A stretch of 14,077 bases of DNA from Pseudomonadota bacterium (lineage in GTDB: Bacteria; Myxococcota_A; Bradymonadia; UBA4248). A program made the position numbers and the translations under genes. Below are positions 1 through 7,639 of the stretch, in pieces (within the stretch, counting starts at the first letter, position 1; every line of letters begins with the position of its first letter). A model generated the notes under the pieces. The model saw only the letters and a list, made by a program, of their open reading frames with translations, was not told the DNA's origin and made no database searches. The stretch covers positions 1 to 14,077 of the forward strand of contig WQTY01000014.1 in NCBI GenBank assembly GCA_009786045.1. The letters are read 5' to 3'.

Positions 1-205
1 TCGTCAGCGGCGTCGTTGTGGTCGGTCACGTACGAAGTACGCTCCCTTCCACGCCTCCTTGCTTCCTGGAATCTGCACCATTTCGACGCCGCGACCCTGC
101 CATCTGTGATAAGGCGAGTGCGATAGCGGCGCAGGGGGCGCGGCCCCCTCATACAAAAGCCAAAAACGTGTAGGGGCGACCGTCCCGGTCGCCGGTCGAT
201 AGCAG
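1..205 (+). repeat. Dispersed repeat, left copy of an inverted pair
   Basis: This 208-base intergenic stretch holds no gene. Bases 61-148 match the reverse complement of 9414-9501 at 84 of 88 positions by eye. Shorter matches extend the homology: 1-16 pairs with 9512-9527, and the 13 bases 193-205 pair with 9379-9391. Relative to the other copy, about 30 extra bases sit at 25-60, including a small hairpin (CGTAC-GAA-GTACG). Other visible parts are a GC palindrome (GGGGGCGCGGCCCCC, 134-148) followed by an A-rich stretch, and a hairpin with arms GGCGACC and GGTCGCC at about 174-192. The element starts three bases past the stop codon of the 209-541 gene. No transposase or protein is encoded here. 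Confidence 0.75.
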
Positions 206-208
206 GAT

Positions 209-541
209 CTATTTAAAAAGGTCGAAGTCGCCGTTGAGGCCATCAAGGTCGAGGTCGTCATTCTGTTCGTCGACAGAGTCCTGGATCTCGTTGAGCTGAT
301 CGCGAAGCGCAGAGTGGGAGGTTTTAAGCAGAACCTGGGTGCTTTTTTTGAGGTCACTGAGGCGGCTTCGGTGTTCGATACCCAGGCGGCGCAGGGTTTT
401 CATGATGATGCGCTGGTTTTCCTGGATTTCGGAGAGCTGCGTCTGGATGGCAAGCATGGCGCTGATGAGCGTCTGAGCGTCGTTCATCGTGCTGGATTTA
501 AGAAGTACAGACATCACTGAGGCGTTTGGATTACTGCTCAT
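209..541 (-). CDS. Small coiled-coil protein of unknown function
   Basis: This encodes 110 residues and I do not recognise a family. The middle, about residues 18-90, has spaced hydrophobic residues among Gln, Glu, Lys and Arg (for example LSEIQENQRIIMKTLRRLGI), as expected of an amphipathic helix or coiled coil. The last 20 residues are very acidic (DEQNDDLDLDGLNGDFDLFK). There is no signal peptide or membrane segment, so it is probably cytoplasmic. The ATG at 541 has GGGAG about 7 bases upstream. Its first 11 bases overlap the end of the mazG-like gene, so translation is likely coupled. It is the last gene of the run and ends next to the left dispersed repeat. A partner or oligomerisation role is possible but unproven. 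Confidence 0.75.
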   Translation of the reverse strand: MSSNPNASVMSVLLKSSTMNDAQTLISAMLAIQTQLSEIQENQRIIMKTLRRLGIEHRSRLSDLKKSTQVLLKTSHSALRDQLNEIQDSVDEQNDDLDLDGLNGDFDLFK

Positions 542-911
542 GACGCTCTCCCTTTTTTACTTGTTGCCACAGATCGTCGAGAACCTGCGCCGACACCTCA
601 CCGCCCCTGCCGGCAATAAGCACGGAGAGGCTTCTGAATCGGCGCTCAAATTTCTGGACGCCCCTTTCGAAAGCACGCCCAGGGTCAATCTGCATTTTCC
701 GACAAAAATTGACAAGGGCAAAAAAGAGATCACCGATTTCTTCGGTGACATCTTCCCGCGCTTTCTGGTCGAGTGCGCAGCGTACTTCGTCGAGTTCCTC
801 GCCCAGTTTGTCGAGAACATCGCGCGGCTCAGCCCAATCAAAACCCAGCATGGCAGCCTGGGTTGAGATTTCCATGGCCCGGCGCACAACGTCTGTGGAG
901 GCAGCATCCAT
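531..911 (-). CDS. Single-domain MazG-type nucleotide pyrophosphohydrolase
   Basis: This is a 126-residue all-alpha NTP pyrophosphohydrolase of the MazG family. Such enzymes hydrolyse (d)NTPs to NMP and pyrophosphate and often clean the nucleotide pool. The metal-binding motifs are visible: EELDE at residues 38-42 (EExxE) and EEIGD at 57-61 (EExxD). They are followed by LFFALVNFCRKMQIDP and FERGVQKFERRF, which resemble the C-terminal half of E. coli MazG. E. coli MazG has two such domains in about 260 residues, so this is a one-domain version. An in-frame extension to 1079 exists but overlaps the phosphofructokinase gene and carries no family similarity, so I chose the ATG at 911, 16 bases after that gene. 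Its stop overlaps the next gene. Substrate preference cannot be read from sequence. Confidence 0.88.
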   Translation of the reverse strand: MDAASTDVVRRAMEISTQAAMLGFDWAEPRDVLDKLGEELDEVRCALDQKAREDVTEEIGDLFFALVNFCRKMQIDPGRAFERGVQKFERRFRSLSVLIAGRGGEVSAQVLDDLWQQVKKGERHEQ

Positions 912-927
912 TGGGTTGTTTCGGGAA

Positions 928-2277
928 TCAGGCAATGGGGGAATCCTGGTTTTGAGGGTTAACCATGAGCGGAGGCTGTCCGGTTTGTATGATGACATCG
1001 CGCCACAAATCGCCGTCGGGATCGACGAGATTGCGTTGCCCCACAGAGAGCTTAATGGGCACATGCACATAGCGATCATGCACCATCGACACGAGCAGTC
1101 CGGTTCTCCCGCTCATGGCGGCGTGCACGGCATTTGCCCCAAGGCGCGAGCAGTAAATGGAGTCATTAGGGTTGGCCTCGCTGCCCCGAATCATATAGCT
1201 CGGATCAATGTATCGGAGATTGACCGGGAGTCCGTCGCGTTTTGACAGCTCAAGCAGGCGCGCCTTGAGATAGATGCCAATATCGGCCAGAACGCGGTTG
1301 CCGGAGGCATCGACAGCATCGGAGGATTCGATCAGACTCTGGCCAGCGCCTTCGGCCACCAGCACCACGGCATGCTGGCGGCGAATCATGCGATCTTTGA
1401 TGTTTTCCCAAAGCCCTTCCGGGCCTTCGAGATCGAACGGCACTTCCGGGATGAGCACAAAGTTGACCTCGCCCGACGCCAGAGCCGTGTGCGCGGCAAT
1501 AAATCCTGATTCTCGCCCCATGACCTTGACCACGCTAAGGCCGTTAATGGCGCTCTCGGCCTCGGTGTGGGCAGCAGAAACCGCCAGAACGGCCCGGGAA
1601 ACAGCCGTTTCAAAACCAAAGGACCGCTGAACAAAACTCAGATCATTGTCGATGGTCTTGGGTATGCCGATGACACTCAGGATGCGGCCGCGAAGCTTTG
1701 CCTCCTCATGCAGCGCAAGCGCCCCCTTCTGCGTCCCATCGCCGCCAATCGTGAAGAGAATATTCAAATTCAACTGCTCAATCGCATCCATGATGTCGTC
1801 AATGCGTGCCCCGCCGCGGGAAGATCCCAGCACAGAACCGCCATGGAGGTGAATATGCCGCACCGCGGCAGGATCGAGCTTGATGGGTTCGTAGCCATAC
1901 TCCGCCAGAAAACCGCAGTACCCATAGGGAATGCCGATGATGTTGCGCACACCATACTGATACCACAGCGTCATGACCAGCGAGCGAATCACATCGTTAA
2001 GCCCGGGACAAAGACCGCCGCATGTCACAATGCCGACACAAACCTTTTTGGGGTTAAAGAATATCTTCTCACGCGGGCCTGCCTTCTCAAGCAACTGGCC
2101 CCGCGAAAAAGTCGAGGTCACCGTATCGCTCGAAATCGTCTGGTCGATGTCGTAAATGACCGCCTCCTCATCGCTGACAAATTTCGCAATACGCGCATCA
2201 CCTAGCATGGAAAGGTGAAGCGGCGAAGGCTGTTTACACACACCGAGCTTTTCTATGGTGAAATCAAAGGCATCCAT
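928..2277 (-). CDS. 6-phosphofructokinase, plant/TP0108-type
   Basis: This 449-residue enzyme phosphorylates fructose 6-phosphate to fructose 1,6-bisphosphate in cytoplasmic glycolysis. Visible motifs are TCGGLCPGLN (85-94, phosphoryl-donor loop), GGDGTQKGA (178-186), PKTIDND (206-212, catalytic Asp) and MGRESGFIA (253-261, substrate binding), plus an N-terminal extension of about 75 residues. Gly in GGDGT is the residue typical of ATP-using enzymes, where PPi enzymes have GGDD. The Lys of PKTIDND is typical of PPi enzymes, but plant ATP-dependent PFKs and the TP0108 clade carry the same combination. ATP use is therefore the better guess and PPi use is not excluded. The ATG at 2277 has AGGAG about 11 bases upstream. 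A 91-base gap separates it from the upstream gene, and I saw only weak promoter-like hexamers there. The mazG-like gene follows 16 bases downstream. Confidence 0.93.
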   Translation of the reverse strand: MDAFDFTIEKLGVCKQPSPLHLSMLGDARIAKFVSDEEAVIYDIDQTISSDTVTSTFSRGQLLEKAGPREKIFFNPKKVCVGIVTCGGLCPGLNDVIRSLVMTLWYQYGVRNIIGIPYGYCGFLAEYGYEPIKLDPAAVRHIHLHGGSVLGSSRGGARIDDIMDAIEQLNLNILFTIGGDGTQKGALALHEEAKLRGRILSVIGIPKTIDNDLSFVQRSFGFETAVSRAVLAVSAAHTEAESAINGLSVVKVMGRESGFIAAHTALASGEVNFVLIPEVPFDLEGPEGLWENIKDRMIRRQHAVVLVAEGAGQSLIESSDAVDASGNRVLADIGIYLKARLLELSKRDGLPVNLRYIDPSYMIRGSEANPNDSIYCSRLGANAVHAAMSGRTGLLVSMVHDRYVHVPIKLSVGQRNLVDPDGDLWRDVIIQTGQPPLMVNPQNQDSPIA

Positions 2278-2368
2278 TCTGTACTAATCTCCTCAAAGGC
2301 ACGCCAAACGCATGCGCAACATCCGTATGAACCTATCTTAGTCATTTTGCAATTACAACCACATGGGC

Positions 2369-2590
2369 CTACATTTCAGACTGACGTTTGCGTGCCAAAA
2401 GCGACGCATCCTCTGGATTGAGGCTTACGGCAACATCGAGCATGTCCCGGGTCAGATTTTCGATCATCACCTGGCCATTGCGGATGACAATACGCGTCTC
2501 TTCTTCGCCAAACATCAGCGAGAGGTTGTCTTCGCCGGGCGATGAGGCTTCTTGCTTGTCGTGAGCTTGTTTTTCTGGTTTTTCGTGCAT
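2369..2590 (-). CDS. Small hypothetical protein coupled to the histidine kinase
   Basis: This encodes 73 residues of no family I recognise. The first 23 residues are charged and probably disordered (MHEKPEKQAHDKQEASSPG). The rest alternates hydrophobic and charged residues (LSLMFGEEETRIVIRNGQVM) and could form a short beta-hairpin plus a helix. There is no signal peptide or membrane segment. Its ATG shares a base with the stop of the histidine kinase (TGATG), the usual arrangement for translational coupling, so a role linked to the kinase is plausible. It is too short to be a response regulator and lacks a phospho-acceptor Asp fold. The compact overlap and a codon usage like its neighbours argue that it is real. 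Confidence 0.7.
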   Translation of the reverse strand: MHEKPEKQAHDKQEASSPGEDNLSLMFGEEETRIVIRNGQVMIENLTRDMLDVAVSLNPEDASLLARKRQSEM

Positions 2591-3489
2591 CAGACGACCT
2601 TCATGACAACCGAAAAGACGGCGCCGCCTTCGGGGTGCTTATCGACATCCAGCCTGGCGCCATAACGTTTGCAGAAATCCTTGACTATCGACAAACCGAG
2701 GCCAAACCCTGGAATCCCGGATTCCGTCGTATCGGCGCCGCGCGCGAAGGGCTCAAGCAATTTCCTGACCATGCTGGCATCAATGCCCTTGCCGTGGTCG
2801 CGAACGCTCAGCACACAACGCCCCTCATGGGAGGCCAGGGAAACTTGAATATCGCCCTCTCCTCCGTGACTGAGTGCATTTTGGACGAGATTTGACACGA
2901 CGCTTCGGAAGTCATGGCTATCCACGCAGACACCTGGCAATGGCGTCTCGACAGACACATGAATGCGCGCCTTGTACTGTGGCTTTTCGAGAAAAGGGTG
3001 AAGCACCGACATCAATTCATCCTCCAGCGACACAGGTGGCATGGCTTTGGGGGATTTCTTCTGTCTTGCTTCGAGAATCTGTTCGGTCAGCGCTTCGAGG
3101 CGCGCAATCTCCTCTACCATATGTTCCAGGAGCCTGGCCTGATCTTCTTCGGTCTCGTAGCGCCGCATCGTGAGCGTATCCGCATACATGCGGATCGAGG
3201 TCAGCGGCGTTCGCAGTTCATGCGAAACCTGCGCGATAAAGCGCGCCTGAGATCGATTGTAGCGGTTTTGCCGAACAATGAAGACGAGCGCCAGAATCGA
3301 ACCGACCAGGCCCCAGAGGGCGAAAACGAGTGTCAGAACGCCAAGTGCCACGTCTCCGCCGCTATCGGACAACGCCAGCAAAACAATGCCCATTGCCAGG
3401 TTGGCCCCGGAAGACATCAAGGCACAAAAGGCAATGAGCCATGGCACGCTTGCATAGGTTTTCAGAGGCATCCGTTCTTCAGCCATCAT
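2590..3489 (-). CDS. Membrane sensor histidine kinase without a periplasmic domain
   Basis: This is a 299-residue HisKA/HATPase_c kinase. Two hydrophobic segments (about 15-41 and 46-72) have only a few residues between them, so there is almost no extracytoplasmic sensor loop. The H-box is at 89-96 (SHELRTPL, phospho-acceptor His90), the N-box at 200-206 (NLVQNAL), the G1 box at 231-236 (DHGKGI) and the G2 box at 261-266 (GFGLGL). A HAMP or PAS domain is not obvious: residues 73-85 lead straight from the second membrane segment to the HisKA helix. Signal detection is therefore likely within the membrane or through a partner, perhaps the lipoprotein encoded just before it. Its ATG overlaps that gene by four bases (ATGA). 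No response regulator lies in the window, so it is an orphan here. Confidence 0.92.
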   Translation of the reverse strand: MMAEERMPLKTYASVPWLIAFCALMSSGANLAMGIVLLALSDSGGDVALGVLTLVFALWGLVGSILALVFIVRQNRYNRSQARFIAQVSHELRTPLTSIRMYADTLTMRRYETEEDQARLLEHMVEEIARLEALTEQILEARQKKSPKAMPPVSLEDELMSVLHPFLEKPQYKARIHVSVETPLPGVCVDSHDFRSVVSNLVQNALSHGGEGDIQVSLASHEGRCVLSVRDHGKGIDASMVRKLLEPFARGADTTESGIPGFGLGLSIVKDFCKRYGARLDVDKHPEGGAVFSVVMKVV

Positions 3490-4364
3490 TGCGCCTGGGA
3501 TATTTCACGAAGCAGCAAATCGAACTCTCCCAGCCCCGTCTCTACGACAAAGCGAACGGGCGTTCTGGCTTCGTTCGTCGCCAGCCAGGCCGTTGCCAGC
3601 TCGTAGGTCTCGACTTCGATCTTCCGGCCCGGCTCGATAAAAACACCGCTTAACGCGCCCTGCGGCTGCAATGCTTCGCTTCGCTCCCGCATGATACGAA
3701 GCTTCTGGCAATGGAAAAAACCAAGCGGCGTCCAGACATCTTCCTCCCCAAGGACACTCACGCCCACACGATTCAGCGTCCAGCCGTCGAACGTATACCA
3801 GCGATAGGTTTTGCCGGGCTCCAGCTTAGTCTGGCGAAGTGCATATATCCAGACAATCGAATCCATCGTTCCCGGAGGCAACACATAATCGCGTTTGGCC
3901 ACATTGCCCGCATGATGCCGCTCCACAGAGGCTGACATCTCATCGTGCCAGAACCATACGTAGAATTTACGATCCCGGCCATTCTCGTTCAGCTGCTTAA
4001 AGCTGTAGATCGTTTCCCAGGAGTCAGGATCCAGGTAAGCCTCGACCCGGTTGTCAATTTTTGCGAACAGGCGAGCCAGGGCCAGAGAAGAAGCCCCTCC
4101 GGTGATGGGGATAAATGGGGTACCGTCGGGCATCTGCCGGACATGGCCGACCTGAATGGAGGCCTCGGCGAGTGTCGTCCTGGTCGCAACATGCCGGACA
4201 TCAAAGCTGAGGCGTTCACCCTGGAAAGGAAAATGTCCCCTGTTCACGACCCGCCGCGTACTCTGCACAGATTCTTCCAGAAGCCCCTTTGGCGTGGATG
4301 CACACGACGACAACGACAACACACAGAGAAGCCACAACACCAGAGAACTAGCCAACCTGTACAC
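3486..4364 (-). CDS. DUF3108 family lipoprotein
   Basis: This encodes 292 residues. An N-terminal hydrophobic segment ends in the lipobox LSSC, with the lipidated Cys at position 21; the following Ala suggests outer-membrane sorting. The mature part starts with FQGERLSFDV, carries a KIDNRVEAYLDP segment and has beta-rich spacing throughout, resembling DUF3108, a family of periplasmic beta-barrel-like proteins of unknown function. Translation starts at GTG (4364), preceded by a near-perfect Shine-Dalgarno (AAGGAGGT, 4-5 bases away), which decides the start despite the non-ATG codon. The stop overlaps the kinase start by four bases. Co-translation with an orphan membrane kinase suggests an envelope-sensing role, which is inference from context only. 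Confidence 0.85.
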   Translation of the reverse strand: MYRLASSLVLWLLCVLSLSSCASTPKGLLEESVQSTRRVVNRGHFPFQGERLSFDVRHVATRTTLAEASIQVGHVRQMPDGTPFIPITGGASSLALARLFAKIDNRVEAYLDPDSWETIYSFKQLNENGRDRKFYVWFWHDEMSASVERHHAGNVAKRDYVLPPGTMDSIVWIYALRQTKLEPGKTYRWYTFDGWTLNRVGVSVLGEEDVWTPLGFFHCQKLRIMRERSEALQPQGALSGVFIEPGRKIEVETYELATAWLATNEARTPVRFVVETGLGEFDLLLREISQAQ

Positions 4365-4398
4365 AGTACCTCCTTCTCACACCCAGGCGAAAACCAGG

Positions 4399-5208
4399 CT
4401 AGAAGTATCGCCTGAGCGATTGAGCCATCTTTCTGACACGCGAGATGTCAACGGGACGGCTCACACTTCCATCAAACTTGAGCGCCGTTCCCACGATCGC
4501 CCCCTGAATAAGAGCGACATAGTTCCCCAGCGTCTCGACCTTAACACCAGAGCCCAGCAACACGGGCTTGCCCTCTGCGGCTGCAAAAACCTCCGACAAG
4601 ACACAGCTGTCCACGGGTTCGCCTGTGCCGCTGCCTGTCACAATAATGCCATCCGCCATTCCTCGATGCAGTGTGTCCTTGGTGGCATCCGTCGCCGACA
4701 GCGGCGCCAAAGGCGCCGCATGCTTCACCAGCACATCGGCCAGAATCGCAATGTGGCTTGCACCAAGTTGCTGGCGATAACGCAGCAGGCTGTACGCATC
4801 TCCCTCAATGAGGCCCTGATCCGTGACATAAGCTCCGGTCAGAATGTTGACCCGAATAAACTGTGCCCCCACCGCCACCGCGATCCCAAGCGCCGACATG
4901 CCGTCATTGCGCAAACAATTGATACCCAGCACAGCATCCGGGTAGCTGCGCCGGATTTCCTGCCCCACCACCGTCATGATCGCCGCATGGTGCGGCGGCA
5001 TCGGCTGCGCCAGCGTTCCCTTCGGAAATGGCGCTGAGCCAAAGTTCTCAAGGATGAGCGCATCCACACCGCCCTCGATCAATGCCCCGGCATCCGTCAG
5101 CGCAAACGATACAATATCGCTCAGGCTTCGGCCATCATGACAGGGATCCCCCGGCAGCGCCGGCAAATGAACAACACCAATCAATCCTCGCGGACTCCAC
5201 TTCTCCAT
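4399..5208 (-). CDS. BtpA/SgcQ family TIM-barrel protein
   Basis: This is a 269-residue protein of the BtpA/SgcQ family. Recognisable segments are GLIGVVHLPALPGDP near the N-terminus, GGVDALILENFGSAPF, LGINCLRNDG, AQFIRVNILTGAYVTDQGLIEG, ADVLVKHAAPL and the C-terminal GSGVKVETL...GAIVGTALKFDG phosphate-loop-like end. Cyanobacterial BtpA affects photosystem I accumulation and E. coli SgcQ sits in a sugar gene cluster. In non-photosynthetic bacteria the substrate is unknown, although a nucleoside or sugar-phosphate aldolase-like reaction fits the fold. An in-frame GTG at 5214 exists, but the GAGGGG ribosome site fits only the ATG at 5208. It lies 47 bases after the DUF2357 gene and 34 bases before the DUF3108 gene, so it may share their transcript. 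Confidence 0.88.
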   Translation of the reverse strand: MEKWSPRGLIGVVHLPALPGDPCHDGRSLSDIVSFALTDAGALIEGGVDALILENFGSAPFPKGTLAQPMPPHHAAIMTVVGQEIRRSYPDAVLGINCLRNDGMSALGIAVAVGAQFIRVNILTGAYVTDQGLIEGDAYSLLRYRQQLGASHIAILADVLVKHAAPLAPLSATDATKDTLHRGMADGIIVTGSGTGEPVDSCVLSEVFAAAEGKPVLLGSGVKVETLGNYVALIQGAIVGTALKFDGSVSRPVDISRVRKMAQSLRRYF

Positions 5209-5255
5209 AAACACCCCTCAGGACTCACACAACACGTACCCGACAAACCGGCTCA

Positions 5256-5864
5256 TCAAAGCGATTCACATGCCAGATACGTCTCCAGAATGACATGATA
5301 ACCCGGATCAAACTGCAAAAACGGATGATCAATAGGCAAAACCGATAAACTTCCATACTTGAACGCAGGTGACAGCGCATCGAAAACCGCATTCAGGCGG
5401 CGAATGATGCGCAAAAATACCGGAAAAAGTTCACTCAATGCCCCGACTTTTGGCAAGCCATAAGCAAACTCCCTCAAAAGGCGAATGGCATAGCGCACAA
5501 AAAACGCCACAAAACGATTCGCCACCGTATCCTCGAAGCGCACGATGCGGCGGTCGTAAACGCGCAAAAAACGCCACTTCTCATTGCCGAGCGCAAAATG
5601 CGCCATTCTTATCGTCGTCGCCAGGCTCCCTGGCTCCCCTGCCGAACGGGCAAGCATTGATGCATCCAGCGACTTCGCCTCTCCTACGCTCACAAACGGC
5701 GACTCCATACGAAGTTCCTGCTGGGGGTGCTCCGAAACGCGGCGAAGCGCAACCCAAAGCGCCGGGCGATACTCGAACAAATCGAGCAATGCCTGTGCAC
5801 GAATCGCCACATCATCTGCCGGCGCATCAAACTCTGTCGCCACCTCAAATTGCCTGCCGTCCAT
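5256..5864 (-). CDS. DUF2357 (McrC-like) partner lacking the nuclease domain
   Basis: This encodes 202 residues. The segment EDTVANRFVAFFVRYAIRLL (111-130) resembles the conserved D-T-x-E-N-R-F-V core of DUF2357, and the end (FLQFDPGYHVILETYL, 182-197) resembles the stretch that normally leads into the C-terminal PD-(D/E)XK nuclease domain. Here the protein stops five residues later at a double stop (TGATGA), with no continuation in any frame before the next gene. Family members partner McrB-like motors in type IV-like restriction, so this copy looks nuclease-less. The ATG at 5864 has AGGTG about 9 bases upstream. An extension to 5915 would begin with TTG and overlap the motor gene by 29 bases, so I rejected it. 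The assignment rests on the ENRFV-like motif and the neighbour. Confidence 0.72.
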   Translation of the reverse strand: MDGRQFEVATEFDAPADDVAIRAQALLDLFEYRPALWVALRRVSEHPQQELRMESPFVSVGEAKSLDASMLARSAGEPGSLATTIRMAHFALGNEKWRFLRVYDRRIVRFEDTVANRFVAFFVRYAIRLLREFAYGLPKVGALSELFPVFLRIIRRLNAVFDALSPAFKYGSLSVLPIDHPFLQFDPGYHVILETYLACESL

Positions 5865-5886
5865 CACTGACACCTGTCGACCACCG

Positions 5887-7308
5887 TTAGAAGAAACTCG
5901 CCAATCCCGTCTCAAGGAGCTGACGCATCATCCGATACAGCTTATCTGACGTTAAAGGATACGCCGCCCGCGACAGCCCAAGGCGCGACAGGATACTCGG
6001 CAGCATCCGTGCCTCAAGAACATCCGCCACCAAATCTGCTGCCACCGCATGCAGACGCCCAAAGTCCGTGTCGTTCGTCAGGGCGTAAGCCAAAAATACC
6101 GGCAAAATCGACCCAAGCTTGTCTTCGCCGCCGCGAAGTTTCGGCAACACCTTCGATGCCATGCAGAAATCGCCGCACACCTCCCAGTTGCCCTGCGCCT
6201 GATGAATGTAGTTGAGAACCTCGCGAACCGTACGATACCCAAAATGCAGATTCTCGGGACGAAGAATCCGGTGCATCGTCCTGAAAGCCTGGCGCGCATC
6301 GTCATAACCCTCCCAGGTGCTGCACACCCGGTCGTAGTCCATCTCGTTAAACTCCACCACAAACGCACGATCCAACACCTTCGGCGAAAACGAAAACGTC
6401 GTTTCATCCACATTCACCGTGCCGATGATCGTCAGATTCGGCGTAAACGAAATTTTCGGCGGAATCACCCTGTGCCAATCCGCGCCATTGATCACATCCC
6501 CCAAATCTATCGGCATGCGATTGAGCATCATCCCAACGCTCGCCACCGAAAGATAATGGTACGCCACTGCCCAGGAACGATCCATCTTCCCGATATACAG
6601 CTGCTCGTGAACGCTGTTTTCCTGCCCCAGCTCACTCTTGGGTGCACTGATCGTCCAAAGCGGACGATTAAAAGGGTGCACCGTCGACATCTCGCCCATC
6701 TTGATGCGCTCCCCAATGGCCTCTGTCGGGCACTCCATTAAACTCAGAATGTCTGCCAGATAGTACTCCACGCGCGCCAGGTTCAGCTCATCCAGGATGA
6801 TGAAATGCCGCGGCGCCGCATTGCCATAGGCCAAAAACTCAAGATAGGCATGCATCGCCACAATCGTCGCATTCGTTGGGTAGTATAAACCCGTCAGCGG
6901 ATTGTAATAGCCCCAAATCTTCTGCGGATCCGTCCAGTCCGGGCGCACCGGCAAAAAGGCCACCCGGTAGCGCATCACATCTTCAAACCCGGACGCCCGC
7001 AATTGATCCACCCCCAGCACATCCTCCGGCTGGCGGACATCGATAAATTCTTCCCCATCCTCACCGAGAATATCCGGTACAATCCCGTTGTACGCCAATG
7101 CCATCTTGTAGGCCTGCGCCGTTCCCGCCCCCGCATACGACACCCCCAAATACTTCCCCTCATCCACCATGCCGGCGGCAATCCCCATCGCCAGACGGCG
7201 CGCTATCTGCGTCTTTCCCGAACCACTGATGCCCGAAAGCAACATAAATGGCTTCGTCACCAACGCCGTCACCAACGACTGAACCACTCCCCGACGCTCT
7301 CGTATCAT
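5887..7308 (-). CDS. McrB-like AAA+ ATPase/GTPase
   Basis: This is a 473-residue AAA+ motor of the McrB group. Visible motifs are Walker A GISGSGKT (26-33), IWGYYNPLTGLYYPT (131-145), Walker B HFIILDELNLARVEYYLADIL (starting at 168, with Asp173 and Glu174), a sensor 1 region IIGTVNVDETT (294-304) and VLDRAFVVEF (311-320) with a likely arginine finger. McrB of E. coli hydrolyses GTP and drives its McrC nuclease partner along modified DNA. The N-terminal DNA-recognition domain usual in McrB is absent: the AAA+ domain begins about 20 residues in. The ATG at 7308 has AAGGA about 8 bases upstream. The frame is open to an ATG at 7536, but that extension translates a hairpin repeat and has no good ribosome site. 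It sits 22 bases before the DUF2357 gene. Confidence 0.88.
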   Translation of the reverse strand: MIRERRGVVQSLVTALVTKPFMLLSGISGSGKTQIARRLAMGIAAGMVDEGKYLGVSYAGAGTAQAYKMALAYNGIVPDILGEDGEEFIDVRQPEDVLGVDQLRASGFEDVMRYRVAFLPVRPDWTDPQKIWGYYNPLTGLYYPTNATIVAMHAYLEFLAYGNAAPRHFIILDELNLARVEYYLADILSLMECPTEAIGERIKMGEMSTVHPFNRPLWTISAPKSELGQENSVHEQLYIGKMDRSWAVAYHYLSVASVGMMLNRMPIDLGDVINGADWHRVIPPKISFTPNLTIIGTVNVDETTFSFSPKVLDRAFVVEFNEMDYDRVCSTWEGYDDARQAFRTMHRILRPENLHFGYRTVREVLNYIHQAQGNWEVCGDFCMASKVLPKLRGGEDKLGSILPVFLAYALTNDTDFGRLHAVAADLVADVLEARMLPSILSRLGLSRAAYPLTSDKLYRMMRQLLETGLASFF

Positions 7309-7320
7309 ATCATCATCCTT

Positions 7321-7480
7321 TTTATTTTTGTGGGGGAACTCTGTCCCCCTCTTGAGGGGGATGTCGGCATCTCCCTCGAAGAGGGAGTGTTTGCCGACAG
7401 GGGGAGGCCCCCACACCCCCTGCGATACTTCGTATCGCCTGTGGGCGAAGGGCAAAGGGCATTGTTTGTAGCCACATACC
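7321..7480 (-). repeat. Modular hairpin repeat copy 1, in the leader of the mcrB-like gene
   Basis: This has the same module order as the copies at 7640, 7801 and 10591, reading on the minus strand. It starts with a TATGTGGCTACAAA-like start, then CCCACAGGC, then a hairpin (GCGATAC-loop-GTATCGC, 7422-7438). A G-rich linker, further hairpins and an end CCCCCACAAAAATAAAA follow. Between linker and end it carries extra stems: TGTCGGCA (7362-7369) with TGCCGACA (7392-7399) enclosing TCCCTC/GAGGGA, and CCCCCTC-TT-GAGGGGG (7345-7360). The A-rich end runs directly into the ribosome site of the gene starting at 7308. No protein is encoded. Confidence 0.75.
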
Positions 7481-7639
7481 CCACCTGGCGAGCAGAAGAA
7501 ACGTTGTCTGCCTGAAGCGACACAACGCTTTAACATGCTCTGACACTAAAAACCTTATCATAGTTTCCGGCTACGTCGCACCCTTTGTTGCATTGAACAC
7601 GACTTATTACCGAAGTGTCGAATGATTTGTGCCATGCGA

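Noticed and set aside
912..1079. N-terminal extension of the mazG-like gene
   Set aside because: It overlaps the phosphofructokinase gene by about 150 bases and shows no MazG similarity.
2281..2368. Promoter for the phosphofructokinase gene in the 91-base gap
   Set aside because: Only weak hexamers were seen (TTGTAA with TAGGTT); not enough to call.
7309..7536. N-terminal extension of the mcrB-like gene to the ATG at 7536
   Set aside because: It would translate a hairpin repeat into a low-quality sequence, has no Shine-Dalgarno, and the ATG at 7308 has a good one.
7550..7600. TATGAT-like -10 (minus strand, 7557-7562) as promoter of the mcrB-like gene
   Set aside because: The hexamer matches 5 of 6, but no acceptable -35 lies at the right distance, so I did not list it as a feature.
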